A stretch of 64,000 nucleotides of DNA from Nevskia sp. GTDB lineage: Bacteria; Pseudomonadota; Gammaproteobacteria; Nevskiales; Nevskiaceae. The notes under the pieces were generated by a model that was not told the origin of the DNA, searched no databases, and saw only the letters and a program-made list of their open reading frames with translations. The stretch spans positions 41,621 to 105,620 of the forward strand of contig NZ_JAKFUM010000022.1 of NCBI RefSeq assembly GCF_021732705.1, given 5' to 3'. Positions 35,716 through 43,559 of this stretch are shown piece by piece (position 1 is the first letter of the stretch; each line of letters begins with the position of its first letter). The translations under genes were made by a program, and so were the position numbers.

Positions 35716-36695
35716 TGGCGACCAAGACCTCCACCCGCAAGTCGGCCGAAGCGAAGAAGACCGTGCTGGTCACCGGCGCCGCCGGCTCGCTCGCGAAGCG
35801 CGTGATCGCGAAGCTGCACGGGCGCTACAACGTCATCGCCGTCGATTTCCGGCGCAAGGTCGAGACCGACGCCGGCATTCCGAGCTACCTCGTCGAACTG
35901 CACAAGCGCGGCTTCGAGGACATCTTCGCCGAGCACCGGATCGACGCGGTGATCCACATCGGCCGCATCTTCGCGCACGAGAAGACGCGGCAGCAGCGCT
36001 ACAACGCCAACGTGCTGGGCTGCAAGAAGCTGCTCGAGCTGTGCCGCAAGTACAAGGTCGGCCAGGTGATCATCCACTCGACCTACTTCGTCTACGGCGC
36101 CAGTGCCTACAACCCGGCGCTGATCGACGAGGACGCGCCGCTGAAGGCCAGCGAGGTGACGCAGGATCTGGTCGATTCGGTGGAGCTCGAAAGCCTCGCC
36201 AACATCTACCTGTGGAAGCACCCGGAGCTGAACATCACGATCCTGCGCCCGTGCAACGTGCTGGGGCCGGGCGTGCGCAACAGCATGTCGATCCTGTTGT
36301 CGCGCAGCCTGGTGCCGGTGCTGCTCGGCTTCTCGCCGCTGATGCAGTTCCTGCATGTCGACGACATGTCCGAGGCGATGGTGCTGGCGTTCGAGCAGAA
36401 CAAGCCGGGCATCTACAACGTCGCCCCGGACGATTACGTGCCGTATCAGGAAGCCGTGAACCAGTGCGGCTGCCGCAAGCTGCCGGTGTTGAGCGTGCCG
36501 CCGAGCCTGCCGAAGCTGGTGGCGACGATGCTGAACTGGAACGCCTTCTTCCCGCCGTACCTGATCAACTATTTCAAGTACCCGGTGATCCTCGACGGCC
36601 AGCGCTTCCGCGATACCTTCGGCTGGAAGCCGCGCCGTAACCTGAACGACATCTTCACCTACTACCGCAAGCAGAAGCTGGTCGCGACCGGCTGA
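35715..36695 (+). CDS. NAD-dependent epimerase/dehydratase (extended SDR)
   Basis: A 326-residue extended short-chain dehydrogenase. The dinucleotide site [12 protein letters not shown] is at about residues 19-30, a basic Lys/Ser-rich leader precedes it, and the substrate half includes [16 protein letters not shown] and [17 protein letters not shown] canonical YxxxK is not obvious in the expected place: the corresponding segment reads [14 protein letters not shown], where Y and K are closer together. It is translationally coupled to the acyltransferase gene, suggesting modification of a lipid or lipid-linked sugar; the exact reaction is unknown. Confidence 0.8.
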   Translation: MATKTSTRKSAEAKKTVLVTGAAGSLAKRVIAKLHGRYNVIAVDFRRKVETDAGIPSYLVELHKRGFEDIFAEHRIDAVIHIGRIFAHEKTRQQRYNANVLGCKKLLELCRKYKVGQVIIHSTYFVYGASAYNPALIDEDAPLKASEVTQDLVDSVELESLANIYLWKHPELNITILRPCNVLGPGVRNSMSILLSRSLVPVLLGFSPLMQFLHVDDMSEAMVLAFEQNKPGIYNVAPDDYVPYQEAVNQCGCRKLPVLSVPPSLPKLVATMLNWNAFFPPYLINYFKYPVILDGQRFRDTFGWKPRRNLNDIFTYYRKQKLVATG

Positions 36696-36867
36696 GGCAG
36701 CGCCCGACGGTGCGGCAGCGGACAGACGTGCGTCGCCCGCGGCGCGATTCGATGCGGCTTGCGGGGCGGCTATCGACCGGCGCGGCAAATGCAATGAAAC
36801 GGATGGTCGCGGCCGGCGGTCACATCGGTATGCTGCGAGCACCATCCCCACGTCCACCGGAGTCTCC

Positions 36868-37395
36868 ATGAGCAAGGACAAGTCGAAATCCAAGTCGAAG
36901 GCCGACAAGGCCGCCGCCGGCCCGTCGTCCGGCATCGACATCGGCATCGGTGAAGTCGACCGCGCCGCCATCGCCCACGGCCTGTCGCGCCTGCTGGCCG
37001 ATGAGTACACGCTGTACCTGAAGACCCACAACTTCCACTGGAACGTGACCGGTCCGATGTTCAACACGCTGCACCTGATGTTCGAAGGCCAGTACACCGA
37101 AGCCGCGCTGGCGGTCGATCTGGTTGCCGAACGCATCCGCGCGCTCGGCTTCCCGGCACCGGGCACCTATGCCCAGTACGCCAAGCTGTCGAGCATCGAG
37201 GAAGACGAAGGCGTGCCGCCGGCGATGGAGATGGTCAAGAAGCTGGTCAAGGGCCACGAGGCCTGCGCCCGGACTGCCCGGTCGGTGTTCCCGCTGGCCG
37301 ACAAGGCCAGCGACGAGCCGACTGCGGACTTGCTCACACAGCGCCTGCAGTTGCACGAAAAGACCGCGTGGATGCTGCGCTCGCTGCTCGAATGA
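36868..37395 (+). CDS. dps: Dps-family DNA-protecting ferritin
   Basis: A 175-residue ferritin-like protein that stores iron using peroxide and coats DNA in stressed or stationary cells. The ferroxidase motif is [12 protein letters not shown] followed by [12 protein letters not shown] lysine/serine-rich N-terminal tail ([14 protein letters not shown]) is the kind that binds DNA. CGGAG precedes the ATG; a TATGCT box at 36829-36834 could be a -10 element. A strong terminator follows 26 bp after the stop, so it looks monocistronic. Confidence 0.95.
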   Translation: MSKDKSKSKSKADKAAAGPSSGIDIGIGEVDRAAIAHGLSRLLADEYTLYLKTHNFHWNVTGPMFNTLHLMFEGQYTEAALAVDLVAERIRALGFPAPGTYAQYAKLSSIEEDEGVPPAMEMVKKLVKGHEACARTARSVFPLADKASDEPTADLLTQRLQLHEKTAWMLRSLLE

Positions 37396-37421
37396 CCGGG
37401 CGCGGGAAGCCGTAAAATGAC

Positions 37422-37447
37422 AAGGCCGACGGGAAGTCGGCCTTTTT
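37422..37447 (+). terminator. Rho-independent terminator after dps
   Basis: A perfect stem, GGCCGAC (37424-37430) pairing with GTCGGCC (37436-37442) around a GGGAA loop, with flanking AA/TT, followed by TTTTT. It ends only 17 bp before the start of the next gene. Confidence 0.92.
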
Positions 37448-37464
37448 CTTGCTCGCTGCAGATC

Positions 37465-38514
37465 ATGGCAACCGTTCCGCTACTGTCCGTCCGTCGCCTC
37501 CGGGTCCACTACCCGAAACGCGGCCTGCTGCCATGGAACCGCCCGGGGCTGGTCCGGGCCATCGACGATCTGCATTTCGACCTGCAGCCGGGCGAGACGC
37601 TCGGCATCGTCGGCGAGTCAGGCTGCGGCAAGTCCACGCTCGCGCGGACGCTGGTCGGCCTGCAGGCCGCCACCACCGGCTCGATCCGCTACGGCAATCA
37701 GGAGTTGATCGGCCTGAGCCGGCAGGACTGGAAGCCGCTGCGCCACGAGATCCAGCTGGTCTTCCAGGATCCGCTGGGCTCCTTGAGCCCGAAGATGAAG
37801 GTGGCCGACATCATCGCCGAGCCGCTGAAGGCGCTGATGCCGCAGCTCGGCGCCGAGCAGCGCCGGGCCAAGGCGCTGGCGCTGATGGAGCGCGTCGGTC
37901 TGGGCCCCGAGATCGCCGATCGCAAGCCGGCCGAGCTGTCCGGCGGGCAGGGCCAGCGCGTCGGCATCGCCCGCGCGCTGATCGTCGAACCGAAGCTGCT
38001 GATCTGCGACGAGCCGGTGTCCGCGCTCGATGTCTCGATCCAGGCCCAGATCGTCAACCTGCTGGCCGATCTCGCGCGCGAACGCCAGCTGGCGATGATC
38101 TTCATCGCCCACGATCTGGCCGTGGTCCGGCAGCTGTCGAACCGCGTGCTGGTGATGTATCTCGGCAAGGTCATGGAGCAGGGCCGCGCCGAGGATGTCT
38201 ACGCCCGGCCGCGCCATCCGTACACTCGCGCGCTGCTCGAAGCGGCGCCGGTGATCGATCTCGACGCCGTCACCACTGCCGCTGAGGAAGCCGGCGGCGA
38301 GGCGAGTGCCGACCGCCCGGCACCGGCCGTCAAGCGCAAGCGCCGACGCCTGCTCGGCGGCGATTCGCCCGATCCGGCGCAGCCGCCGATGGGCTGCGTG
38401 TTCCACCCGCGCTGTCCGCTGGTCGAACACGCTTGCGTGCAGGCCGTGCCGCTGCTGCGGCGGGTCGACGGCGAGCAGTACGCCGCCTGCCATTTCGTCG
38501 CGGCCGGCGGCTGA
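37465..38514 (+). CDS. Orphan peptide-type ABC transporter ATPase (DppF/OppF-like)
   Basis: A 349-residue ATPase of the oligopeptide/dipeptide family: Walker A GESGCGKST, the family-specific QDPLGSLSPKM, signature LSGGQGQRVGIARAL, Walker B LLICDEPVSALD, switch HDLAVV, and the C-terminal oligopeptide_HPY segment with three cysteines (GCVFHPRCP and AACHF). Such ATPases normally work as DppD/DppF pairs with permeases and a binding protein, none of which is encoded here. A lysine/arginine patch (KRKRRR) interrupts the C-terminal domain. It begins just after the dps terminator, leaving little room for its own promoter. Confidence 0.88.
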   Translation: MATVPLLSVRRLRVHYPKRGLLPWNRPGLVRAIDDLHFDLQPGETLGIVGESGCGKSTLARTLVGLQAATTGSIRYGNQELIGLSRQDWKPLRHEIQLVFQDPLGSLSPKMKVADIIAEPLKALMPQLGAEQRRAKALALMERVGLGPEIADRKPAELSGGQGQRVGIARALIVEPKLLICDEPVSALDVSIQAQIVNLLADLARERQLAMIFIAHDLAVVRQLSNRVLVMYLGKVMEQGRAEDVYARPRHPYTRALLEAAPVIDLDAVTTAAEEAGGEASADRPAPAVKRKRRRLLGGDSPDPAQPPMGCVFHPRCPLVEHACVQAVPLLRRVDGEQYAACHFVAAGG

Positions 38515-38520
38515 GCGTCG

Positions 38521-39156
38521 TCAGCGCCGCGTGCTCAGCATGCGCGCTGCCATCGGGCAACCCGCGGCGTCCGGCAAGGCCTGCAGGCCGGTGACGACGC
38601 CGTCCTGGTCGGCGGCCGAGCGGTTCTGGCTCAGCTTGCGCTTGCCGACGATGCGGCTGATCACGACTTCGATGCCGACGATCGCGCTGATCAGCTTGCG
38701 CGTGTAGTCGGCCGGCGCATCGGCCATCCGCCACGGCTCGGCGAAGCCTGCCTCGTGCGCGGTGGTCAGCGCGTCCAGCTGCGCGTGCAGCCAGTCGGCG
38801 TCGTCGACGATCTCGAGCGTGCCGTGGACATGCACGGCCTCGTAGTTCCAGGTCGGCACCACGCGCGGATCGCGCGCCTTGCTGGCGTACCACGACGGCG
38901 AGACGTAGGCATCGACACCAGCGAACACCAGCAGGGTCTCGACCTCCGGCCGGAAGCGCTGCCAGATCGGATTGGCCCGGGCGACATGGCCGCGCAAGGT
39001 GCCGAGGCGCGAGGCCTCGGCATCGAGCAGCATCGGGATGTGGTTGGCGTCGAGGCCGTCAGCGGTCAGCGTGACGATCGTCGCCAGCGGCCGCGCCCGG
39101 ATCAGCGCGTGCAAGGTCGCCAGATCGGGCTCGGCGAACTGCGCCGGCACGTACAT
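38521..39156 (-). CDS. FMN-binding negative transcriptional regulator, PaiB family
   Basis: A 211-residue split-barrel flavoprotein-like protein. The opening MYVPAQFAEPD and the blocks NHIPMLLD, GHVARANPIW and ARDPRVVPTWNYEAVHVHG are those of PaiB, a Bacillus regulator of protease and sporulation genes whose homologues are common but mostly untested in Gram-negatives. It has a C-terminal KLSQNRS segment, as in the family. The start lies 10 bp after the stop of the M48 lipoprotein gene, so the two form an operon. Confidence 0.88.
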   Translation of the reverse strand: MYVPAQFAEPDLATLHALIRARPLATIVTLTADGLDANHIPMLLDAEASRLGTLRGHVARANPIWQRFRPEVETLLVFAGVDAYVSPSWYASKARDPRVVPTWNYEAVHVHGTLEIVDDADWLHAQLDALTTAHEAGFAEPWRMADAPADYTRKLISAIVGIEVVISRIVGKRKLSQNRSAADQDGVVTGLQALPDAAGCPMAARMLSTRR

Positions 39157-39166
39157 CGATTGGATC

Positions 39167-39949
39167 TCAGCGGCAGTTCGGCTTCTTGCCGCTGGCGCGC
39201 GCCTGCTGGTAGACCGGCAGATCCTGCGGCAGCCGCGCTTCAATTTGGCGGATGCGGGTTTCGTCCGACGGATGGCTCGATGCGAACTCCGGTGGCTTCT
39301 CGCCGCCGACGCGCGCCATGTTCCGCCACAACTCCGCCGCCTGAGACGGATCGAAGCCGGCCTTGGCCATGTAGTCGAGGCCGAGCAGATCGGCTTCGCT
39401 TTCATGCGTGCGCGAGAACGGCAGCAGCACGCCGTACTGGGCGCCGACGCCGAGTGCCGACATCAAGGCGCCGCCGCCGGCGCCACCCCCGACGATGACA
39501 TTGGCGAGGCCGAGGCCGAGATCGGTGACCTGCTGCTGCGACACGCGCTCGTTGGAATGGCCGGCGATGACATGCGCCACTTCATGGCCGATGACGGCCG
39601 CGAGCTGGTCCTGCGTCTTGGTCACCGCCAGCAGCCCGGTGTAGACGCCGATCTTGCCGCCGGGCAGCGCGAAGGCGTTGACGTCCTTCGACTCGAACAC
39701 CCGCACTTCCCAGACGCCGCCGATTTCATCGGTGATCGCGCGCGCCACGCAGTTCACGTAGGCCGTGGTCCTGCCATCGGACGAGACCGGCGTTTCCTTC
39801 GAGGTCTGCTGGAAGCTGGTGACGCCGAGCTGCGCGAGCTCGTCGTCCGACACCAGCTTCAGCTGGCTGCGGCCGAGCGGCGACGTGGCGCAAGCGGTGA
39901 CGGCGGCCGCCGCGACGGCGGACAGCAAAACGGTTCTTGAAGCACGCAT
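39167..39949 (-). CDS. M48 family metallopeptidase, lipoprotein (LoiP/YcaL-like)
   Basis: A 260-residue lipoprotein protease: signal peptide with lipobox VTAC (Cys-20), the zinc site HEVAH at residues 122-126, the third ligand in THESEADLLGLDYMAKAGFDP, and the SHPSDETRI block near the end. This set is typical of outer-membrane-attached M48 proteases that degrade or mature misfolded outer-membrane proteins. A longer open frame gives nine extra residues that would spoil the signal peptide, so I start at MRASRTV. Co-transcribed with the PaiB-like gene. Confidence 0.92.
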   Translation of the reverse strand: MRASRTVLLSAVAAAAVTACATSPLGRSQLKLVSDDELAQLGVTSFQQTSKETPVSSDGRTTAYVNCVARAITDEIGGVWEVRVFESKDVNAFALPGGKIGVYTGLLAVTKTQDQLAAVIGHEVAHVIAGHSNERVSQQQVTDLGLGLANVIVGGGAGGGALMSALGVGAQYGVLLPFSRTHESEADLLGLDYMAKAGFDPSQAAELWRNMARVGGEKPPEFASSHPSDETRIRQIEARLPQDLPVYQQARASGKKPNCR

Positions 39950-40011
39950 GATCTGGCTCTCCGGGCCGCGTACCATCCGCGGGTGGACATGATTCTACTG
40001 AGGAACACGGG

Positions 40012-40500
40012 ATGACTCCGAGACCGCTGCCGAAGCCGATGGTTCTGCTGCTGGGCCTGTTGACGTGGAGCCTGGCCCTTGCCGCCCACGCCGCCGATGC
40101 TGCGCCGAAACCGGATCCGTCGCTGTCGCCAGCGGACGTCGTGAAGATCCAGCTGAACGCGCTCGCCAATGTCGACAAGCCGTCCCGCGATGCCGGCTTC
40201 GAGACCGTGTTCGGCTTCGCCAGCCCCGGCAACCGCAGCCAGACCGGCCCGGTGAAGCGCTTCGCCGCGCTCGTGCGCGAAGGCTATCCGGCGCTGCTGA
40301 ACCATCGCAGCGCGACGCTGGCCGATACCGTCATCCAGCGTGACGAAGCCGTGCAAGGCGTTGAAATCATTGACCGTGTCGGCGTCATGCACCGCTACGT
40401 GTTCCTGCTCAGCCGCCAGACCGAGCCGCCGTACCGCGACTGCTGGATGACCGACAGCGTGATCCAGGCGCCGGAAGGGACGCCGGAAGTGGCGACCTGA
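40012..40500 (+). CDS. DUF4864 domain protein, exported
   Basis: A 162-residue protein with a signal peptide (about 1-28, ending AHA). The mature part has the DUF4864 pattern, NTF2-like in character: LSPADVVKIQLNALANVD, GFETVFGFASPGNRSQTGP, and a C-terminal YRDCWMTDSVIQ. The domain's role is unknown. It is divergent from the M48 lipoprotein gene (62 bp between starts) and followed after 70 bp by a small membrane protein gene. Confidence 0.8.
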   Translation: MTPRPLPKPMVLLLGLLTWSLALAAHAADAAPKPDPSLSPADVVKIQLNALANVDKPSRDAGFETVFGFASPGNRSQTGPVKRFAALVREGYPALLNHRSATLADTVIQRDEAVQGVEIIDRVGVMHRYVFLLSRQTEPPYRDCWMTDSVIQAPEGTPEVAT

Positions 40501-40569
40501 GGGTCTGTTGCGAGATGGCCGACTCGTCGGCGCACCCTGTTCCATTCGACAAAGCGGCCGGGAGGGCCC

Positions 40570-40758
40570 ATGGACGTTCCGAGCGAAGGCGGATTCGCCG
40601 TAGGGTGGATCACCTTGTCCCTGATCAATTCCGGACTGGCGCAGGGCAAAGGGCACCCGGGACTGCTCTGGTGGCTGGCGTCGATGCTGCTGGGCCCGAT
40701 CGCAACGCTGATCATCGTCGTCGTGCCGCGAGTCATCGAGACGCCGCCCGGCAAGTGA
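40570..40758 (+). CDS. Small membrane protein of unknown function
   Basis: A 62-residue reading frame with a strong ribosome-binding site (GGGAGGGCC). One clear membrane span (about residues 34-52, LWWLASMLLGPIATLIIVVV) follows a weaker hydrophobic stretch at 9-22. No family is recognised. It could be a small inner-membrane protein or an unannotated regulator; the good translation signal is the main support. Confidence 0.55.
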   Translation: MDVPSEGGFAVGWITLSLINSGLAQGKGHPGLLWWLASMLLGPIATLIIVVVPRVIETPPGK

Positions 40759-40881
40759 CGGGCGGCGTATGGCTTGGGTGTCTCGCAGCAGACTGCGCTG
40801 CCGTCGTAAGACTGAACGATGAACGGCAGCGTGATTCAGAAACTGCAGGGCGCGAAGGGAGTGGCGGCCCGAGGCGTTGAC

Positions 40882-41220
40882 TCAGCCAGCCTGATCGGGA
40901 TCGGGATCGGCAGCGTCGAGTCGATCGGCGCGAAACAGCCGTTCGCTGCGCATGACGTGCAGCAGATAGACGATCTGGCGCTCGGCATCGTGCCGGTAGA
41001 ACACGCGACACGGTGTTTCGACCAGTTGCCGATACCGGGAATCACCGAGTTCCGGGACCGGCGGCCCGCTCAGCGGATGGTCAGCAAGCTGCTCCACACG
41101 ATCGAACACCCGTTGGACCAGCTTGCGCGCCGCGTCGAAGTTGTCGAGGGCGATGTAGTCGGCGATCGAATCGAGATCCGCCAGGGCCGAGTCGGTCCAG
41201 ACCAGTGTCAGGCCAGCCAT
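40882..41220 (-). CDS. RelE/ParE family toxin
   Basis: A 112-residue toxin of a type II toxin-antitoxin pair. The fold signatures are VWTDSALADLDSIADYIA at the start, ARKLVQRVFDRVEQLADHPLSG in the helical part and YRQLVETPCRVFYRHDAERQIVYLLHVMRSER in the core strand region (in part: PCRVFYRHDAER, VYLLHVMR). RelE-type members cut mRNA on the ribosome, ParE-type members poison gyrase; this cannot be decided here. Overlap with the antitoxin gene is 13 bp, the usual arrangement. Confidence 0.88.
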   Translation of the reverse strand: MAGLTLVWTDSALADLDSIADYIALDNFDAARKLVQRVFDRVEQLADHPLSGPPVPELGDSRYRQLVETPCRVFYRHDAERQIVYLLHVMRSERLFRADRLDAADPDPDQAG

Positions 41221-41465
41221 CGCGCCATGCGCTGACGGGCCTCGGCCTGACTGGCCACGCGGCCTTCGTCGACAGCGCGTTCGCCGCGGGCAATGCCTTC
41301 GAGCAGCTGCATGCGCCGCTGCAAGTTTTCGAAGCTGTCGACATCGACCAGATAGGCGCTCGGCAGGCCATGCTGGGTGATCAGGATCGGCTGGCGATCA
41401 CGTTCCAGATCGGCCAGAAGTTCGGTGGCCTGCCGTTTCAAGGTGGTGACGAGTTCGGTACGCAT
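41208..41465 (-). CDS. Phd/YefM family antitoxin
   Basis: An 85-residue antitoxin: an N-terminal Phd/YefM-like DNA-binding part (LKRQATELLADLERDRQPILITQHGLPSAYLVD, in part ITQHGLPSAYLVD) and a C-terminal helical tail that should wrap around the toxin. It starts first and overlaps the toxin gene, so antitoxin is translated ahead of toxin. The operon is probably self-repressed. Confidence 0.88.
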   Translation of the reverse strand: MRTELVTTLKRQATELLADLERDRQPILITQHGLPSAYLVDVDSFENLQRRMQLLEGIARGERAVDEGRVASQAEARQRMARWLA

Positions 41466-41508
41466 GCAGTGATACTAAAGTGGCACTTGTGCGGGCGGCA
41501 AGCGGTCC

Positions 41509-42306
41509 TTAGCCACCCATCGCCTTCTTCAAGCCCATGCTCATCGCCGACACGCCGCCGAGCGACCAGCCGCCGTCGACCGGCAGCACCACGCCGGTGA
41601 TGTAGCGCGCCATCGGGCTGGACAGCCACATCGCGGCTTCGGCGATGTCGTCGGTGGTGCCGTAGCAGCCGAGCGGCACGCTCTGCGTGATCAGCTCGTT
41701 CGCGCGCTCGTTCGGCGCCAGGCGTTTCATGCCTTCGGTGCCTTCGATCGGACCCGGCGCGATCGAGTTGATGCGGATGCCGACCGCGCCCCATTCGAGC
41801 GCCGCCACGCGGGTCACCATGTCGACGCCGGCCTTCGCGGCACAGACGTGCATCTGGAAATCCATCGGAATCCAGGCCTGCGGCGCGCTGATGTTGATCA
41901 CCGATGCGCCCGGCTTGGTCAGGTACGGAAACGCCGCGCGAACGACATGAAAGGTACCGAGCAGGTCGATGTCGACCACCGACTTGAAGCCGTTCGGCGA
42001 GATGCCCATCGCCGGCGACGGGAAGTTGCCGGCGGCACCGGAGATCAGCACGTCGAGCGTGCCGAAGCGGCTCGCCACGTCCTTGAACGCGGCGTCGACG
42101 GCGGTGTAGTCGCGCACGTCGGCGGCATAGCCGATGGCATCGCCGCCACGCGCCTTCAGCGCTTCGACCGCCGCGTCGACCTTCTCCTGCTTGCGCGACA
42201 TCACCGCGACGCGGGCGCCGGCCTTGGCGAACGCATGGGCAATGCCGAGGTTGATGCCGCTGGTGCCGCCGGAAACGAAGACGGTCTTGTTCGAATAGTC
42301 GTACAT
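41509..42306 (-). CDS. SDR family oxidoreductase, peroxisomal-type 2,4-dienoyl-CoA reductase-like
   Basis: A 265-residue classical-length SDR. The cofactor motif is SGGTSGINLGIA (residues 12-23). At the catalytic position the usual YxxxK reads VCAAK (Val-154, Lys-158), so the active-site tyrosine is absent. That, with PGPIEGTEGMKRLAP, is the pattern of 2,4-dienoyl-CoA reductase of the DECR2 type, which also lacks the tyrosine. Such enzymes reduce dienoyl-CoA intermediates during beta-oxidation of unsaturated fatty acids with NADPH. AGGAA precedes the ATG. The inositol-phosphatase-like gene ends 64 bp upstream. Confidence 0.8.
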   Translation of the reverse strand: MYDYSNKTVFVSGGTSGINLGIAHAFAKAGARVAVMSRKQEKVDAAVEALKARGGDAIGYAADVRDYTAVDAAFKDVASRFGTLDVLISGAAGNFPSPAMGISPNGFKSVVDIDLLGTFHVVRAAFPYLTKPGASVINISAPQAWIPMDFQMHVCAAKAGVDMVTRVAALEWGAVGIRINSIAPGPIEGTEGMKRLAPNERANELITQSVPLGCYGTTDDIAEAAMWLSSPMARYITGVVLPVDGGWSLGGVSAMSMGLKKAMGG

Positions 42307-42370
42307 GGCAGGTTCCTGAGAGCGAGAAGGCGTGCGGCAGGCGCTTGCGCGCCCGAGGGACATCGAAGGG

Positions 42371-43174
42371 TCAGGCGGGCGGCGTCCAGCGCAGCGCGTC
42401 GAGCACCTGGCCGTGCAGGCCCGGTGTCGCGGCACAGACGCTGGTGGTGTCGAGGCCGAGCGGCCGGCCCTGCAGGTCGGTGAAGACGCCGCCGGCTTCA
42501 TGGACGATGACGCTGAGCGCGGCGATGTCCAGAATGTTGACGTCGGATTCCACCACCGCATCGATCTTGCCGCTGGCGAGCAGGTGGTAGTGCAGGAAAT
42601 CTCCGTAGCCGCGAATCCGGTGGACCTGTCCGATCAAGCCACCGAGCCGCGGCCAGGCGTCGCTGCGCGCCAGCCGCGCGAGATTGCCGGTGGAAAGGGT
42701 TGCCTTCGCGATGGTGTCGGTCGCGGCGATCGTCAGGCGCTGGTTGTCGCACCAGGCGCCGTGGCCCTTCTCGGCAAAGATCACCTCGCCCAGCGCGCCG
42801 TCCCAGCACGGGGCCGATGACACACCGAGCACCAGTTCACCGCGCTTCATCAGCGCGATCTGCGTGGAGAACATCGGGTAGCCGCGGACGAAGCTCTTGG
42901 TGCCATCGATCGGATCGATCAGCCACAGGTGCTCGTTGTCGCCAACCTCGCGCCCCAGCTCCTCGCCGTAAAAGCCGTGGTCCGGAAAGTGGCGCTTCAG
43001 CACGGCCTTGATCGTCGCTTCGGCGGCGATGTCGACTTCGGTCACCGGGCTCGCGTCGGCCTTGTAGTCGACCGAAAACTGGCCGCGATAGGCGCGGCGG
43101 ATGACGGCGGCGGCGGCTTCGGCCGCTTCGAGCGCGGCGGCAAGCAGGGGGCTGGTCGGGGCGGGGCTGGTCAA
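42371..43174 (-). CDS. Inositol monophosphatase family protein (HisN-like)
   Basis: A 267-residue Mg-dependent phosphatase. Metal-site motifs are YGEELG, LIDPIDGTKSFVRGYP and the C-terminal SDVNILDIAALSVIVHEAGG. The first and the FVRG variant point to the histidinol-phosphatase (HisN) branch rather than SuhB. The start codon is TTG; it is preceded by GGAG at proper spacing and no ATG is available nearby. Upstream, on the other strand, lies the cobalamin riboswitch, so the promoters are back to back. Confidence 0.85.
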   Translation of the reverse strand: MTSPAPTSPLLAAALEAAEAAAAVIRRAYRGQFSVDYKADASPVTEVDIAAEATIKAVLKRHFPDHGFYGEELGREVGDNEHLWLIDPIDGTKSFVRGYPMFSTQIALMKRGELVLGVSSAPCWDGALGEVIFAEKGHGAWCDNQRLTIAATDTIAKATLSTGNLARLARSDAWPRLGGLIGQVHRIRGYGDFLHYHLLASGKIDAVVESDVNILDIAALSVIVHEAGGVFTDLQGRPLGLDTTSVCAATPGLHGQVLDALRWTPPA

Positions 43175-43232
43175 CGGGGGAGGCTCCGGGGCAATCCGCG
43201 GACTTGGCGGTGGCGAATGATAAACCGCCGCT

Positions 43233-43262
43233 TTGCGCCGAATTCGTACGGTGCATTACCAT
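43233..43262 (+). promoter_or_regulatory. Candidate promoter of the cobalamin riboswitch/btuB transcript
   Basis: TTGCGC (43233-43238) and TACCAT (43257-43262) are separated by 18 bases. The predicted start near 43269 falls exactly at the 5' edge of the riboswitch. Match to consensus is only moderate. Confidence 0.35.
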
Positions 43263-43265
43263 CGC

Positions 43266-43490
43266 GGGGTTCGCAGGTGCCCTGACCCCCGCTCGATACC
43301 GGGATCAGGGTTAAACGGGAAGCCGGTGCGCGTCGAATCACTTCGATCGCAAGCCCGGCACTGCCCCCGCAACGGTGAATGGGAGTACTTCGGTCACCCG
43401 CCACTGGATCGCAACCCGATCCGGGAAGGCATCGAAGGAAAGTGCGCATGCGCACTTTCGCCCATGAGTCCGGAGACCGGCCTGGAACGA
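43266..43490 (+). promoter_or_regulatory. Cobalamin (B12) riboswitch
   Basis: The leader of the btuB-like gene contains the conserved elements of the cobalamin aptamer in order: GGGAAGCCGGTG (43317-43328), GCCCCCGCAACGGTGA (43363-43378), GGGAAGGC (43423-43430) and the B12 box AGTCCGGAGACCGGCC (43467-43482). A perfect 20-bp palindrome (43439-43458) forms a side hairpin. Adenosylcobalamin binding would be expected to turn down translation or transcription of the receptor gene about 70 bases downstream. Confidence 0.93.
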
Positions 43491-43559
43491 GCCCGTCCGC
43501 ATGTCGCGGGCGGGTCACCCAGATTGCGCCTGCGGGGACGCTGGCGCGGGAGAATGTCG

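Noticed and set aside
43439..43458. Perfect 20-bp palindrome considered as an operator site
   Set aside because: It lies between conserved boxes of the cobalamin riboswitch and is better explained as a side hairpin of that RNA.
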